Shown one piece after another: positions 36,545 to 45,767 of a DNA stretch of 64,000 nucleotides. The DNA comes from an uncultured Curtobacterium sp. (GTDB lineage Bacteria > Actinomycetota > Actinomycetes > Actinomycetales > Microbacteriaceae): assembly GCA_913778205.1 (NCBI GenBank), contig CAJYUW010000031.1, positions 124,001 to 188,000 of the forward strand, read 5' to 3'. The stretch's first letter is position 1. Each line of letters starts with the position of its first letter. Made by a program: the position numbers and the translations under genes. The notes under the pieces were generated by a model. That model was not told the origin of the DNA. It worked only from the letters and a program-made list of their open reading frames with translations, and did no database searches.

Positions 36545-37597
36545 ATGACGAAGAGCATCGTGGGGCTCGACCTCACCGGCACGTCGATCCGTGCCGTCGA
36601 GGTCGCTGACCCCGACAAGGCGCGGCCGTCGGTCCTGCGCATCGCCGAGGTCCCCACCCCGGAGGGGGCGATCTCGCGAGGCGAGGTGATCGAGCCCAAC
36701 ACCGTCGCACACGCGCTGAAGGACCTCTGGCGGACGGGGCGGTTCCGGACCAAGCGCGTCGTCCTCGGCATGGGGAACCAGCGCGTGCTCGCCCGAGACC
36801 TCACCGTGCCGCGTGTGCCGTGGTCCCAGATGCGTGAGACCCTGCCCTTCCAGGTCCAGGAGATGCTCCCCGTCCCGGTCGGCGATGCCATCCTCGACTT
36901 CTACCCGACGTCCGAGAGCATCAGCGAGAACGGGCCGGTCGTGACCGGGCTGTTGATCGCGGCGGTGAAGGACGCTGTCCTCGCGAACGTCCGCGCGGTG
37001 CAGCTCGCCGGGCTCGTGCCGGCCGGGGTCGACCTCATCCCCTTCGCGCTGAGCCGCACCCTCGTGACCCGACGTGCTGTGGGCGGGACGGTGGTGCTCG
37101 TCGGGCTCGGGGCGGACACCACCAGCGTCGTCATCCTGCGGGACGGGATCCCGCAGTTCGTCCGGATCATCCCCACCGGCGGCAACGACGTCACCCGTGC
37201 CCTGACCGGCAGGCTCGAGATCTCGTTCAGCGAGGCCGAGGCGGTCAAGCAGTGGTTCGGCGTCGGCGACGGCGCGCAGACGGCTGACGACCGCCGCGCG
37301 GTCGCCGTGACACGGGAAGCGGTGGACGAGCTCCTCTCGAGCCTCCGGAACACGATCAACTACTTCTCGAACACGCGGCCGGACCAGACCGTGTCCGGCA
37401 TCGTGCTGACCGGAGGGGGCTCGCGGATGGTCGGGTTCGCCGAGGCGCTCGCCGGGACCACCGGACTGCCCGTCGAGCTCGCGGACGTCTTCGCGGGCGC
37501 GACGCTCGCCCGGTCGATCGATCAGGACGACCTCGCTCGGCACCGGGAGTCGGTGTCGGTCGCGTTCGGACTCGCAGTGGGGAGCCGTGCAGCATGA
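36545..37597 (+). CDS. pilM: Pilus assembly protein PilM (actin-like ATPase)
   Basis: A 350-residue actin-fold protein that links the cytoplasmic ATPase to PilN. It opens with SIVGLDLTGTSIRAVEV (phosphate-1 loop), has VVLVGLGADTTSVVILRDG (phosphate-2) and ends with SGIVLTGGGSRMVGFAEAL (adenosine motif). The YYPTSE-like segment in FYPTSESISENG is conserved in actinobacterial PilM. It starts the pilMNO block 28 bases after pilD; its stop overlaps the next gene. Confidence 0.93.
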   Translation: MTKSIVGLDLTGTSIRAVEVADPDKARPSVLRIAEVPTPEGAISRGEVIEPNTVAHALKDLWRTGRFRTKRVVLGMGNQRVLARDLTVPRVPWSQMRETLPFQVQEMLPVPVGDAILDFYPTSESISENGPVVTGLLIAAVKDAVLANVRAVQLAGLVPAGVDLIPFALSRTLVTRRAVGGTVVLVGLGADTTSVVILRDGIPQFVRIIPTGGNDVTRALTGRLEISFSEAEAVKQWFGVGDGAQTADDRRAVAVTREAVDELLSSLRNTINYFSNTRPDQTVSGIVLTGGGSRMVGFAEALAGTTGLPVELADVFAGATLARSIDQDDLARHRESVSVAFGLAVGSRAA

Positions 37598-38406
37598 GTG
37601 ACCTCGACGTCAACGTCATCGATGAACGGCGGCGGAAGCGCAGCCTCCGCCCGGGTCCACGACGGCCTCGAGGGATGCCGAACGAACCGACGATCGGAGC
37701 CGGTGCCGACGGGCGTTCGGCCAGGACACCCCGGCGATCGGGGCGCGGTCGCCGAGGTCTCGAACTCGGGATCGGCGCCGAACCCCGTGTCGATCTGCTG
37801 CCCACCGAGGTGCACACGGAGCAGCGTGCACGCGCGACCGCACGACGCGCCTGGCTCGGTGTCGTCGTCGTCGGCGCGGTCGTCGTCCTCGCGTCCGGTG
37901 TGGCGACTGCGGAGGGGATGCGCGCCCAGACGGCCCTCGCCCAGTCCCAGTCCGAGGGCGCGTCCGTCCTCCAGGAACAGCTGCGGTTCGGTGACGTCCG
38001 AACGGTCCAACGGGAGACGGATCTCCTGAAGGCGGCCCAGGCAGTCGGGGGATCAGGTCAGGTCGACTGGGACAGCGTCCTCGGCTCGGTCGCTCGCGCG
38101 CTGCCGACGGACACCACGATCACCGGACTGACCGTGACGTCCATGGACCCGCTGAAGGGCTTCACGCAGTCGACGGCTCCGTTGGCCGTCAGTCGCGTCG
38201 CAAGCCTCCAGATCACCATCACGAGCGCCACCGTGCCGTCGGTCTCGGACCTCTCGGACCGCCTCGCGACGGTTCCCGGGTACGCGGACGCGACCATCAC
38301 GACCATCACGAGTGCGGGCCAGACGGGGCAGTACACCGGGCAGATCGCCCTCGACCTCGGTCCGGGTGCGTTCGACAAGACCTACGAGTACAAGAAGGAG
38401 GGCTGA
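37594..38406 (+). CDS. pilN: PilN-like pilus assembly protein
   Basis: A 270-residue protein with an extended basic cytoplasmic N-terminus (~85 residues, Arg/Pro-rich), a segment RVDLLPTEV that matches the PilM-binding INLLP motif of PilN, one transmembrane helix (GVVVVGAVVVLASGVATAEG) and a periplasmic-side coiled/beta region (ITGLTVTSMDPLKGF). In most PilN proteins the INLLP motif is at the very N-terminus; here it is moved inward by the extra tail. It is coupled to pilM by an ATGA overlap. Confidence 0.85.
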   Translation: MSDLDVNVIDERRRKRSLRPGPRRPRGMPNEPTIGAGADGRSARTPRRSGRGRRGLELGIGAEPRVDLLPTEVHTEQRARATARRAWLGVVVVGAVVVLASGVATAEGMRAQTALAQSQSEGASVLQEQLRFGDVRTVQRETDLLKAAQAVGGSGQVDWDSVLGSVARALPTDTTITGLTVTSMDPLKGFTQSTAPLAVSRVASLQITITSATVPSVSDLSDRLATVPGYADATITTITSAGQTGQYTGQIALDLGPGAFDKTYEYKKEG

Positions 38407-38407
38407 C

Positions 38408-39184
38408 GTGGACAAGCACCGGCTCTCGCTCATCGGATCCGCTCTCGCCGCAGTGGTGCTCCTCCTCGGTGGTTGGTTCATCGGAGTACAGCCACAGCTC
38501 GCCTCAGCCGCGGCATCCGACCAGCAGCGGACGTCGATCGAGTCCGCGAACGCCGACAACCGCGCCGTCCTGCAGAAGCTCGAAGCGGAGTACCGCCGAC
38601 TCGACCAGTCCGAGCGGACACTCGCAGAGCTGCGCAGGTCGGTACCCGCCTCCCCCGACACCGCGGGCTTCACCCGTCAGGTCCAGACCGCCGTGTCCAC
38701 GTCAGGGGTCAAGATGACCTCGTTGACCTACGGGGCAGTACAGGCGTACGCGCCCGTGGGTGAGACGGCTTCGTCCTCGTCCTCGACCGCGTCCGGAACT
38801 GCGTCGACGCCGGCGGCCACCCCGAGCGCGGCTGCCGGAGCAGCGCCCACCGCGGCGGCGACACCTACCGCCCCGCAGCCGTACCGGAACGACCAGATCA
38901 CGTCGACCACCTTCGACGTCGTCCCGGTCACCGTCGCGATCGACGCGGCGAGCTACGCCGAAGCCTTGGACTTCACCCGGCGCATGCAGCACACGGATCG
39001 TCTCTTCCTCGTGGACACGTTGTCCCAGACGGTGAAGGAGTCCGGGGCGGCCGCGCAGTCGTGGTCACTCACCGGGTACGTGTACGTCGTCCACTCGGCT
39101 GCGACGTCGAGCTCGACCACGGGGAGTGCGGCCACGTCCGCCGTCACCCCGACCCCGACCCCGTCGCCGACCGCGAACGGCTGA
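38408..39184 (+). CDS. pilO: PilO-like pilus assembly protein
   Basis: A 258-residue protein with a short cytoplasmic start, a transmembrane helix (SLIGSALAAVVLLLGGWFIG), a coiled-coil (QQRTSIESANADNRAVLQKL) and a C-terminal ferredoxin-like part (TFDVVPVTVAIDAASYAEAL). An Ala/Ser/Thr/Pro-rich low-complexity insert occupies ~residues 119-158, and another forms the C-terminus. It should dimerise with PilN. The GTG start lies one base after the PilN stop. No PilP or PilQ follows, as expected without an outer membrane. Confidence 0.82.
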   Translation: MDKHRLSLIGSALAAVVLLLGGWFIGVQPQLASAAASDQQRTSIESANADNRAVLQKLEAEYRRLDQSERTLAELRRSVPASPDTAGFTRQVQTAVSTSGVKMTSLTYGAVQAYAPVGETASSSSSTASGTASTPAATPSAAAGAAPTAAATPTAPQPYRNDQITSTTFDVVPVTVAIDAASYAEALDFTRRMQHTDRLFLVDTLSQTVKESGAAAQSWSLTGYVYVVHSAATSSSTTGSAATSAVTPTPTPSPTANG

Positions 39185-39498
39185 CGGCACCCGACGGATC
39201 CCCGCCGAGGCCGCACGCGACGCGTCGTCCGGACTCCGTGCGGGCGTTCTTCCCCCGAGCTCGAGCTCGAGCGCGACGCCGACGCGCGCGTGACGCCGGG
39301 CGGGACGACCTCGACCGCCGGCTGATCCGCCCCTTCCCGAGACCCCCGCGGAACGGGGTGCGGCGCGCCACGCCACGCCCTCTTCCGTCGGGGGTCCTCG
39401 TCTGCCTACGATGCTCCCGACGCCGCACTCGCGGATGATCGCCCCCCTCTCGAACGGCCCCGCTCGTGGGCTGTTCCTCGTCGTGCCCGGAGTCGCGC
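39185..39498. other. Gene-free gap after the pilus cluster
   Basis: This stretch of about 310 bases has no convincing gene. It contains the self-complementary run GAGCTCGAGCTCGAGC near 39258 and a possible promoter for the next gene: TTCCGT at 39383 and TACGAT at 39407, 18 bases apart. No terminator-quality hairpin for the pilus operon was found. Confidence 0.5.
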
Positions 39499-40266
39499 GT
39501 GTTGAACGGAATCGTGGAGTTCCTCGGCTGGTTCGGAGCCGTAACCGTACTGGCTGGTTACATTCTGTTCTCGACCGGCAAGCTCCCGAACGGACCGGTC
39601 TACCAACTGCTCAACCTCGTTGGCGGCCTCGCGATCGCGGTCAACGTGGGCGCCCACCACGCCATCCCCTCGCTCATCGTGAACGGCATCTGGGCGATCG
39701 TCGCCGTCGTCGTCCTGACGAAGATGCTCCGGGTGCGGCGTGCATCGCAGCGCGGCGAGCCGGTCGACGTCACCGTGCCGCATGTCCTCGTCGAACCGCC
39801 GACCACGACGGCGGTCCTGCCGGTCGTCGGCCCGGCGTTGCGCGACCACGACACAGCACCCGAGGGCGTCGATGCGGAGGACGCCGGGTCGGCACCAGTG
39901 GCGCCCGCGCTCGAGTCGGCACCCGCACCCGCGACTGCGCCCGCGATCGAGGCGGCGCCCGCGCCCGCGGCACTCGCGACCGAGAACGCACCCGCGGCCG
40001 CCGCGCCCATGACGGAGACCGTGCCCGTGATCACCGCCACGATCGCCCTCGCCCTGGTCGCCGCCGCGCATCGTGAGCACGCCCAGCGCGACGACCCGCA
40101 GCACGCGCTCGGGCAGGGCCACCACGACCTACAGCACGAGTTCGAGCAGGACGCCCACGCCCCGCGCGACCACCCGCAGCATGCGCTCGCTCAGCGCGAC
40201 GGCGCTCAGCGCGACGACGCTCGGCCCGACCACGCACTGCAGGAAGCCGACCGCGAGCGCGCCTGA
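39499..40266 (+). CDS. CBU_0592-family membrane protein with long Ala/Pro and His/Gln/Asp-rich tail
   Basis: A 255-residue protein. Residues 1-~80 (EFLGWFGAVTVLAGYILFSTGKLPNGP, split; then QLLNLVGGLAIAVNVGAHHA and NGIWAIVAVVVLTKM) match the CBU_0592 family: three transmembrane helices, usually the whole protein of ~80-100 residues. Here it continues with an Ala/Pro-rich linker (~130-180) and a His/Gln/Asp/Arg-rich C-terminus containing repeated DDPQHALGQ, DHPQHALAQ and QRDGAQRDDARPDHALQ units. The GTG start has GGAG six bases upstream; a TTG at 39502 is possible. The role of the tail is unknown; metal binding is conceivable because of the many His. Confidence 0.75.
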   Translation: MLNGIVEFLGWFGAVTVLAGYILFSTGKLPNGPVYQLLNLVGGLAIAVNVGAHHAIPSLIVNGIWAIVAVVVLTKMLRVRRASQRGEPVDVTVPHVLVEPPTTTAVLPVVGPALRDHDTAPEGVDAEDAGSAPVAPALESAPAPATAPAIEAAPAPAALATENAPAAAAPMTETVPVITATIALALVAAAHREHAQRDDPQHALGQGHHDLQHEFEQDAHAPRDHPQHALAQRDGAQRDDARPDHALQEADRERA

Positions 40267-40340
40267 CCGCCACCGGTGACCGGCGAGCCGACTCCCGCGA
40301 CACTGGCCCCTGTCACCGGCCGCGGCGATACGATCGCCAC

Positions 40341-40802
40341 ATGTCCCGGTGGCTGGTCGCGACGATGACGTCCGTGCTCTTCATCGCGCTCGTCGTCGCG
40401 GTGTCCGGCTTCGAGGCGCTCCTCGCCGACGTCGAGCCGATCACCCAGCCCGACGCCACTCCGTACCTGGGCCCCGCGATGGTCGTGGCCGTCGCGATCG
40501 TGGTGTTCCTGGCGACCGTTACGGGCGCGCGCGAGGGCAACCCGGGGGTGACGGGTCTCGTCGCGGCCGCGACGGCCTACCTCGTGATGCTCGGCGTCGG
40601 CGCGGTCGGCTACGCACTGATCCGCGGCGACGTGACGGAGCTGCTCGTGTTCCCCGCGGGATCAGCCCTCGGCCCGTTCGTGGTCGGCACGGTGGTCGTC
40701 GCGCTGCTCTGCGTCGTCGGTGGGATCGCCGTGGTCCGGCACCGGTCGCGCACACCCGGCCCGACCTCGCAGGCCCCCGGGACCGACGGTGGTCCGCGGT
40801 AG
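40341..40802 (+). CDS. Four-helix membrane protein
   Basis: A 153-residue protein with four clear transmembrane helices (~6-28, 45-62, 73-95 and 108-130) and a short Pro/Ser-rich cytoplasmic tail. It is similar in size and layout to small actinobacterial DUF6121-like membrane proteins, but this is a tentative match. Probably monocistronic; a potential TANNNT hexamer (TACGAT, 40329-40334) lies just before the ATG, so the transcript may be nearly leaderless. Confidence 0.7.
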   Translation: MSRWLVATMTSVLFIALVVAVSGFEALLADVEPITQPDATPYLGPAMVVAVAIVVFLATVTGAREGNPGVTGLVAAATAYLVMLGVGAVGYALIRGDVTELLVFPAGSALGPFVVGTVVVALLCVVGGIAVVRHRSRTPGPTSQAPGTDGGPR

Positions 40803-40900
40803 CATCGGCTCGCACGACGCAACGTGACGATCCGCGCGGCGCGGCACCGCACGGTCCGGCACGCGCCGTGTGACGACCACGAACGGCGAGCGGGGGAACG

Positions 40901-42040
40901 ATGACCGACCACGCAGACGGCGACGGCTGGGGAGCCGTCCCGCCCGTCGACGCGATCCGGGGGACGTTGGCCCAGGCGGACCCGTCTCGTCCCGGGGGCG
41001 TCGCCGGGCGTCCCCGGAGGCGCCCGCGCCGCGGAGTGCTCGTCGGGATCGTCGCCGGGGCCGCAGCGCTCGTGCTGCTCGTCGTCGGCGGCGGCATCGG
41101 CTACGCGAACGGGATGAGCACGCACGCCGCTGACCGTCCGGTCCGCGCCTTCCTCGACGACCTCGTGGCGGGCAAGGCCCGAGCCGCCCTCGACGCCGCG
41201 GGCATCGCGCACGACGAGGGCGACGTCCTCCTGACGGACGCCGCGTACGCGAAGGCCGAACGCAAGGTCACCGGGTACCGCGTCGCCGCGGTCCGCGCGA
41301 ACGGGGACAACGCGTCCGTCACGACGCTCCTCCGTCAGGGCGGCCGGGACGTCTCCGCGACGTTCGACCTGACCCGGACGGGCACCGAGTGGGGCGTGTT
41401 CCCGGTCTGGGAGCTCGTCGCGCCGAAGCTCGGATCCGTCGAGGTCTCGGTCCGCGGGCCGTCCCGCACGCCGCTCGAGGTGGCCGGCCGCGCGGTCACG
41501 ACGTCGAAGGACGGCACCGCCACGCTATCGGCGCTGCCGGGGGAGTACCCGGTCGCCCTCGACGGCGGCAAGTGGGTCGAGTCGGACGCGCAGACCGCGA
41601 CGGTCAGCGGCTTCGGCGTGACCGCGTCGAGTCCGGTGTCGATGACCGCCTCGCTCACCCGCGCGGGCGAGGACGCCGCGAAGAAGGCCGTCGACGCCTG
41701 GGTCGACACCTGCATCGCGTCGCACGACCCGGCACCGTCCGGCTGCAGCTTCTACGCCTACGGCGAGGACCCGTCGTACACCTACACGAACGAGCGCTGG
41801 ACGCTCGACACCCGGCCCGTGGTGTCGGTGGGCGACTGGTCGTCCGAGGGCTGGCTCGTCACCACGACCACCTACGGCCGGGCGACGTTCTCCGCGGACA
41901 TCTCCGGGCCGGGCGGCGTCGGCACGGCCTCCGCCGGACCGATGAACGTCAACGCGAGCGGGTACGTCACGGGGTTCGACGGTGACGGCGCGACGTTCCG
42001 GTCGGCGGTCGCGCCGACGACGTCGGACTCCGGTACCTGA
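40901..42040 (+). CDS. Membrane-anchored extracytoplasmic protein
   Basis: A 379-residue protein. A ~50-residue basic cytoplasmic part precedes one transmembrane helix ([20 protein letters not shown]). The extracytoplasmic region begins with a small alpha/beta domain ([20 protein letters not shown]...) reminiscent of the DUF4878/lumazine-like domains of anchored actinobacterial proteins, continues with a beta domain ([30 protein letters not shown], split here) and ends with a CIAS...CSFYAYG cysteine pair. Function is unknown. The ATG follows GGGGGAACG. Confidence 0.7.
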   Translation: MTDHADGDGWGAVPPVDAIRGTLAQADPSRPGGVAGRPRRRPRRGVLVGIVAGAAALVLLVVGGGIGYANGMSTHAADRPVRAFLDDLVAGKARAALDAAGIAHDEGDVLLTDAAYAKAERKVTGYRVAAVRANGDNASVTTLLRQGGRDVSATFDLTRTGTEWGVFPVWELVAPKLGSVEVSVRGPSRTPLEVAGRAVTTSKDGTATLSALPGEYPVALDGGKWVESDAQTATVSGFGVTASSPVSMTASLTRAGEDAAKKAVDAWVDTCIASHDPAPSGCSFYAYGEDPSYTYTNERWTLDTRPVVSVGDWSSEGWLVTTTTYGRATFSADISGPGGVGTASAGPMNVNASGYVTGFDGDGATFRSAVAPTTSDSGT

Positions 42041-42116
42041 CGCAGACGTCTCGACGCGGGATCCGGCCTGGAGGCACGGCTCGCCTCCGCCCCGCCCCTC
42101 CGGCGCGGCTGGTCCC

Positions 42117-42305
42117 GCCGTCGATGCGCGCCGTCTGCGAGGGAGGCGGCCGCGCCGTCGACGCTCGCCGCCTGCGAGGGAGGCGGCCGCGCCGTCGATG
42201 CGCGCCGTCTGCGAGGGTCGCGGCCGCGCCGTCGACGCTCGCCGTCTGCGAGGGTCGCGGCCCCGCCGTCGACGCTCGCCGCCCGCGAGCGTCGTGGCCC
42301 CGCCG
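42117..42305. repeat. 37-bp tandem repeat (VNTR) between 42 kb gene and rpsL
   Basis: Five consecutive units start at 42117, 42154, 42191, 42228 and 42265, exactly 37 bases apart, and the next partial unit starts at 42302. Each begins GCCGTCGA and ends near GCGGCCGC or CGGCCCC. Units alternate between GTCGATGCG and GTCGACGCT variants, which suggests that a two-unit (74-bp) block was duplicated. The period is not a multiple of three, and no gene crosses it. The rest of the 539-base gap holds a weak hairpin (42070-42088) and the rpsL promoter. Confidence 0.9.
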
Positions 42306-42378
42306 CCCGCGCGAGCAGCCGCCGGAGGGGTGTTCACCCGGGGCGGTGCCCACGGGCCTCCAGGGCGACGCGCCCGGA

Positions 42379-42407
42379 TTGATTTCGCGTGGTGCCGCGG
42401 GTAGGCT
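42379..42407 (+). promoter_or_regulatory. rpsL (str operon) promoter
   Basis: TTGATT and TAGGCT are separated by exactly 17 bases, close to the actinobacterial housekeeping consensus. Transcription would start ~42414, which leaves a leader of about 165 bases before the rpsL TTG. Confidence 0.75.
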
Positions 42408-42579
42408 CTACCGGGTGTGCGCCCTCGGGCGCGCCCGAAAGTCCGGCCGGCCGAACGGCCGCAACCGGACCACTCCGTCCCCCTCCGAACCCTCCGCCGT
42501 CAGGCGGTCCTCGGTGTGGGACGAGGAAGCCGGCGGTCCGCGCCGGCCGGAGAGCACGAGCGAAGAACCAGGAGAACAG

Positions 42580-42948
42580 TTGCCTACCATCCAGCAGCTG
42601 GTTCGCAAGGGTCGTACGCCGAAGGTCACCAAGACCAAGGCGCCCGCCCTGAAGGCGAACCCCCAGCAGCGTGGTGTCTGCACCCGCGTCTACACCACCA
42701 CCCCCAAGAAGCCGAACTCGGCACTGCGCAAGGTCGCTCGTGTCAAGCTCTCGAACGGCACCGAGGTCACCGCCTACATCCCCGGTGAGGGCCACAACCT
42801 CCAGGAGCACTCGATGGTGCTCGTCCGCGGCGGTCGTGTGAAGGACCTCCCCGGTGTCCGCTACAAGATCATCCGCGGTGCGCTCGACACGCAGGCCGTG
42901 AAGAACCGTAAGCAGGCGCGCAGCCGCTACGGCGCGAAGAAGGGTTGA
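42580..42948 (+). CDS. rpsL: 30S ribosomal protein S12
   Basis: 122 residues, full length: [40 protein letters not shown] and [20 protein letters not shown] are canonical, with lysines at both classical streptomycin-resistance positions (sensitive form). It sits at the decoding centre and begins the str operon. The start is a TTG with AGGAG six bases upstream; four bases separate it from rpsG. Confidence 0.98.
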   Translation: MPTIQQLVRKGRTPKVTKTKAPALKANPQQRGVCTRVYTTTPKKPNSALRKVARVKLSNGTEVTAYIPGEGHNLQEHSMVLVRGGRVKDLPGVRYKIIRGALDTQAVKNRKQARSRYGAKKG

Positions 42949-42952
42949 GTCA

Positions 42953-43423
42953 ATGCCTCGTAAGGGTCCCGCTCCCAAGCGTCCCGTCGTCGCAGACCCG
43001 GTCTACGGCGCGCCGATCGTCTCGCAGCTCGTGAACAAGATCCTGCTGGACGGCAAGAAGGGCCTCGCCGAGCGCATCGTCTACGGTGCACTCGAAGGCG
43101 TCGCCGCCAAGAACCAGCAGGACGCCGTCGCGACGCTCAAGAAGGCGCTCGACAACGTCCGTCCGACCCTCGAGGTCCGCAGCCGCCGCGTCGGTGGCTC
43201 GACCTACCAGGTCCCGGTCGAGGTCAAGCCGCACCGTGCGAACACCCTCGCGCTGCGCTGGCTCACCTCGTACGCCAAGGCCCGTCGCGAGAAGACGATG
43301 ACCGAGCGTCTCATGAACGAGATCCTCGACGCGTCGAACGGTCTCGGTGCCGCGGTCAAGCGCCGCGAGGACACGCACAAGATGGCCGAGTCGAACAAGG
43401 CCTTCGCCCACTACCGCTGGTAG
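42953..43423 (+). CDS. rpsG: 30S ribosomal protein S7
   Basis: 156 residues; primary assembly protein of the 30S head and, in many bacteria, the translational repressor of the str operon. [39 protein letters not shown] and AFAHYRW are typical. It is followed by a long hairpin before fusA. Confidence 0.98.
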   Translation: MPRKGPAPKRPVVADPVYGAPIVSQLVNKILLDGKKGLAERIVYGALEGVAAKNQQDAVATLKKALDNVRPTLEVRSRRVGGSTYQVPVEVKPHRANTLALRWLTSYAKARREKTMTERLMNEILDASNGLGAAVKRREDTHKMAESNKAFAHYRW

Positions 43424-43431
43424 ACCCGGCA

Positions 43432-43477
43432 CCGTTCCGGGGCGTCGGCGGTCAAGAACCCCGGCGCCCCGGAACGG
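43432..43477 (+). terminator. Hairpin between rpsG and fusA (attenuator candidate)
   Basis: A perfect 13-bp stem (CCGTTCCGGGGCG/CGCCCCGGAACGG) encloses a 20-base loop, eight bases after the rpsG stop and inside the operon. It may lower fusA transcription, stabilise the rpsL-rpsG mRNA 3' end, or bind S7. Confidence 0.65.
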
Positions 43478-43514
43478 ACGCCCATCTCTCCTACAACTCT
43501 TCCGGAGGAACCCT

Positions 43515-45629
43515 GTGGCACAGGACGTGCTCACCGACCTGAACAAGGTCCGCAACATCGGCATCATGGCGCACATCGATGCCGGCAAGACCACGACGAC
43601 CGAGCGCATCCTGTTCTACACGGGCATCACGCACAAGATCGGTGAGGTCCACGACGGCGCTGCGACGATGGACTGGATGGCGCAGGAGCAGGAGCGCGGC
43701 ATCACGATCACGTCGGCCGCGACGACCTGCTTCTGGGACAACAACCAGATCAACATCATCGACACCCCCGGTCACGTGGACTTCACGGTCGAGGTGGAGC
43801 GCTCGCTCCGCGTCCTCGACGGTGCGGTCGCCGTCTTCGACGGCAAGGAGGGCGTCGAGCCCCAGTCCGAGACCGTGTGGCGTCAGGCGGACAAGTACAA
43901 CGTCCCGCGCATCTGCTTCGTCAACAAGATGGACAAGCTGGGCGCCGACTTCTACTTCACCGTCGACACCATCATCAACCGCCTCGGTGCGGAGCCGCTC
44001 GTGCTCCAGCTCCCGATCGGTGCCGAGAACGACTTCGTCGGTGTCGTCGACCTCATCGAGATGCACGCCAAGGTCTGGCCGGGCGACGCCAAGGGTGATG
44101 TCACCATGGGCGCCCAGTACGAGGTCCAGGAGATCCCCGCGGACCTGCAGGCCCGTGCCGAGGAGTACCGCGCGAAGCTGATCGAGCGCGTCGCCGAGTC
44201 CGACGACGCCCTCCTCGAGAAGTTCTTCGACGGCCAGGAGCTCACGAAGGACGAGATCCGCGCCGGCATCCGCAAGCTGACGATCGCGTCCGAGGTCTAC
44301 CCGGTCCTCTGCGGCTCGGCGTTCAAGAACCGCGGTGTCCAGCCGATGCTCGACGCCGTCATCTCGTACCTCCCGTCGCCGCTCGACGTCCCGCCGATGA
44401 TCGGCCACGACGTCAAGGACGAGGAGAAGGAGATCATCCGCAAGCCCGACGCCACCGAGCCGTTCTCGGCCCTGGCGTTCAAGGTCGCGGTGCACCCCTT
44501 CTTCGGTCGTCTGACCTACGTCCGCGTCTACTCGGGCTCGATCGAGTCGGGTGCCCAGGTCATCAACTCGACCAAGGGCAAGAAGGAGCGCATCGGGAAG
44601 ATCTTCCAGATGCACTCCAACAAGGAGAACCCGGTCGACAACGTGACCGCTGGTCACATCTACGCGGTGATCGGCCTCAAGGACACCACCACCGGTGACA
44701 CGCTCTGCGACCCGAACGACCAGGTCGTCCTCGAGTCGATGACGTTCCCGGAACCGGTCATCGAGGTCGCCATCGAGCCGAACACGAAGGCCGACCAGGA
44801 GAAGCTCTCCACGGCCATCCAGAAGCTCGCTGAAGAGGACCCGACGTTCCGCGTCGAGCTCAACGCCGAGACCGGTCAGACCACGATCAAGGGCATGGGC
44901 GAGCTCCACCTCGACATCCTGGTCGACCGCATGAAGCGCGAGTTCAAGGTCGAGGCGTCGGTCGGCAAGCCGCAGGTGGCCTACCGCGAGACGCTGACCA
45001 AGCCGGTCGAGCGCTACGACTACACCCACAAGAAGCAGACCGGTGGTTCCGGTCAGTTCGCGAAGGTGCAGATCGCGCTCGAGCCCATGGAGGTCACGGC
45101 CGAGAAGGTCTACGAGTTCGAGAACGCCGTCACCGGTGGCCGCGTCCCGCGCGAGTACATCCCGTCGGTCGACGCCGGTATCCAGGACGCCATGCAGGTC
45201 GGCATCCTCGCGGGCTACCCGACGGTCGGCGTGAAGGCCACCCTCAAGGACGGTCAGTCGCACGACGTCGACTCGTCCGAGATGGCGTTCAAGATCGCCG
45301 GTTCGATGGCCTACAAGGAAGCCGCCCGCAAGGCCGGCCCGGTCATCCTCGAGCCGATCATGGCCGTCGAGGTCCGGACGCCCGAGGAGTACATGGGCGA
45401 CGTGATCGGTGACCTGAACTCCCGTCGTGGCCAGATCGCCTCGATGGAGGACGCTTCGGGCGTCAAGGTGGTCCGCGCGAGCGTTCCGCTGTCCGAGATG
45501 TTCGGCTACGTCGGCGACCTCCGGTCGAAGACCTCTGGTCGCGCCGTCTACTCGATGACCTTCGAGACCTACGCACAGGTCCCGGCCAAGGTCTCCGAGG
45601 AGATCGTCGCGAAGAGCAAGGGGGAGTAG
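43515..45629 (+). CDS. fusA: Elongation factor G
   Basis: A 704-residue translocation GTPase. G1 [10 protein letters not shown]2 with [13 protein letters not shown]3 DTPGHVDF, G4 NKMDKLGAD and the domain IV loop [16 protein letters not shown] are present. The GTG start has CGGAGGAA upstream. It follows rpsG after a 91-base gap with the hairpin described at 43432. Confidence 0.98.
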   Translation: MAQDVLTDLNKVRNIGIMAHIDAGKTTTTERILFYTGITHKIGEVHDGAATMDWMAQEQERGITITSAATTCFWDNNQINIIDTPGHVDFTVEVERSLRVLDGAVAVFDGKEGVEPQSETVWRQADKYNVPRICFVNKMDKLGADFYFTVDTIINRLGAEPLVLQLPIGAENDFVGVVDLIEMHAKVWPGDAKGDVTMGAQYEVQEIPADLQARAEEYRAKLIERVAESDDALLEKFFDGQELTKDEIRAGIRKLTIASEVYPVLCGSAFKNRGVQPMLDAVISYLPSPLDVPPMIGHDVKDEEKEIIRKPDATEPFSALAFKVAVHPFFGRLTYVRVYSGSIESGAQVINSTKGKKERIGKIFQMHSNKENPVDNVTAGHIYAVIGLKDTTTGDTLCDPNDQVVLESMTFPEPVIEVAIEPNTKADQEKLSTAIQKLAEEDPTFRVELNAETGQTTIKGMGELHLDILVDRMKREFKVEASVGKPQVAYRETLTKPVERYDYTHKKQTGGSGQFAKVQIALEPMEVTAEKVYEFENAVTGGRVPREYIPSVDAGIQDAMQVGILAGYPTVGVKATLKDGQSHDVDSSEMAFKIAGSMAYKEAARKAGPVILEPIMAVEVRTPEEYMGDVIGDLNSRRGQIASMEDASGVKVVRASVPLSEMFGYVGDLRSKTSGRAVYSMTFETYAQVPAKVSEEIVAKSKGE

Positions 45630-45767
45630 CGCTCCAGCGCTGCTCCACAGGCGAGGGTGCCCGGCGACGGGCCCCTCGTCACCAAGTACAGTAAAGACAC
45701 AACACTGCAGGCCAACGGACCAGAACGGTCCGGGGGCGTGCTTTCCGAGTCCTGAGGAGGACCCACA

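Noticed and set aside
25907..39184. Type II secretion system
   Set aside because: A PilT retraction ATPase and pilMNO are present and no secretin exists; prepilin composition is that of type IV pili.
42117..42305. CRISPR array (37-bp units)
   Set aside because: Units are head to tail without spacers; it is a plain tandem repeat.
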